Of a DNA stretch of 64,000 nucleotides, positions 63,995 through 64,000 are shown piece after piece; position 1 is the first letter of the stretch; every line of letters starts with the position of its first letter. Origin of the DNA: Bacillota bacterium (GTDB taxonomy: Bacteria; Bacillota_I; Bacilli_A; Acholeplasmatales; Acholeplasmataceae); NCBI GenBank assembly GCA_018817915.1, contig JAHISX010000084.1, positions 1-64,000 on the forward strand, given 5' to 3'. The position numbers and the translations under genes are program-made. The notes beneath the pieces are model-generated. The model was not told the origin of the DNA, did no database searches, and saw only the letters and a list, made by a program, of their open reading frames with translations.

Positions 63995-64000
63995 TTCAGT
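61490..64000 (-). CDS. giant tandem-repeat surface-type protein (5' end outside the window)
   Basis: At least 836 residues are visible; the N-terminus lies past the right edge. It is five consecutive 167-residue units with no indels between them (501 bp each), the last being more diverged and ending at the stop. Each unit has two related halves starting at GDISIPEMNALV and GDLVADEVQGVI, with EF-hand/dockerin-like spacing, and IS-G-I near the end of each. No anchor motif at the C-terminus (SAFIIFNN). No known enzyme motif. A secreted or surface adhesive/structural protein is inferred. Confidence 0.85.
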   Translation of the reverse strand, partial: TEMGISDLSGSFDPNTITVAQLQNLHYIGLGTDPVTDTYESYIIHHLISDGIIGVLTNIPSTVYMGNGDLLAIEVQGVISAVAVLNADPSATLGSMSFDNAGLTPAKISDLLDLNSKIIYRQISEGIISVSLDVPEAYALVGDYNYDASYVIGDISIPEMNALVAAMTEMGIGDLSGTFDPNTITVAQLQNLHYIGLGTDPVTDTYDSYMVHHMISDGVTGVLTNIPSTVYMGNGDLVADEVQGVISAVAVLNTDPSATLGSMSFANAGLTPAKISDLLDLNSKIVYRQISEGIISVSLDVAEAYALVGEYNYDASYVIGDISIPEMNALVEAMNIMGISDLTGSFDPNTITVSNLQDLHYVGLGTDPVTDTYDSYMVHHMISNGVVSALANRPSTVYMGNGDITAAEVQHVISAIGILNTNPSATLGSMSFANAGLTPSKIESLLDLNSLIVDRQISEGIITASLDVDEAYALVGEFNYDALYGTGDLSIPEMYALVEAMNIMGISDLTGSFNPSGITVSNLQSLHYVGLGTDPGTDTYDSYIVHHMISDGIASTLTNRPSTVYMGNGDITAAEVQHVISAIGILNTDPSATLASMSFANNGLTPAKITALLDLDSLIIDRQISEGIISANLDVVQAYALVGEFNYDALYVTGDLNIDEMYAVVAAMTVMGLADLSATFSADDLTTTQLQDLHYIGLGTDPVTELYDSYIIHNIISDSLVLINPQTIAYDLNGYIKEIEVQGFIDDLNTLGISTISDFAAISDSAGILAAFSDDIAVAAVFANSAANNLTLTYYFIDSIMDPGDSTIPGVTRTTDAYGFTAVIRNDLSAFIIFNN

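Overview
The window is a low-GC, gene-dense bacterial chromosome segment read with the standard code: genes stay open full length with TGG for Trp, and TGA ends at least two genes (trmK, and the 695-residue exported protein). The vegetative sigma/primase cluster, SHOCT/DUF2089 proteins, PPi-dependent phosphofructokinase plus pyruvate phosphate dikinase, many lipoproteins and consensus TTGACA/TATAAT promoters suggest a member of the Bacillota/Mycoplasmatota boundary, such as an Acholeplasma- or Izemoplasma-like free-living Mollicute. That placement is inference; no rRNA gene is present.

Layout. (1) 1-2640: an accessory module of a secreted streptogrisin-like serine protease, a LytTR regulator and a two-TM membrane protein whose external part resembles the protease's own propeptide. 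(2) 2643-3783: a gene-poor stretch with a decayed reading frame, tRNA-Arg(UCU) and a MarR regulator. (3) 3784-14340: the conserved cluster phoH-ybeY-cdd-era-recO-glyS-[GH3 lipoprotein]-dnaG-rpoD-trmK (minus strand), with rpsU just upstream on its own consensus promoter. (4) 14342-25940: rsmE, secG, cysK-cysE, an MBL hydrolase, M32 carboxypeptidase-serine dehydratase-RNA methyltransferase, two tandem mgtE genes, and a DtxR-family regulator with a ZIP metal transporter under a palindromic operator. (5) 25976-34200: a 168-bp inverted-repeat element, tldD-pmbA, a heterodimeric ABC exporter and a six-gene DUF2089/SHOCT-like operon. (6) 34346-47380: pepT, a Sel1-repeat protein, two membrane proteins, a serine hydrolase, uvrB with a Na/Pi cotransporter, and a second heterodimeric ABC exporter with a MarR gene at its 3' end and a perfect 13+13 palindrome in its promoter. 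(7) 47493-57436: exported proteins around the pfkA-ppdK operon and the divergent PPi-type pfp gene. (8) 57585-64000: a DUF5058/membrane protein/M20 peptidase operon, an SPL-like radical SAM protein, and a giant surface-type protein made of exact 501-bp tandem repeats that runs off the right edge.

The most novel-looking system is the protease module at the left end. A cytoplasmic LytTR regulator and a membrane-anchored propeptide look-alike are co-transcribed beside a secreted protease, with a 22-bp-phased direct repeat in front of the regulator's promoter. This would suit a system that senses or restrains an extracellular protease. Other points of interest are the half-repeat substructure of the 167-residue surface repeats, the SHOCT/DUF2089 operon with an overlooked 38-residue gene, and the PPi-linked glycolysis cluster.

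Motifs were read by eye; no database search was run, so family names rest on recognised motifs and gene order.
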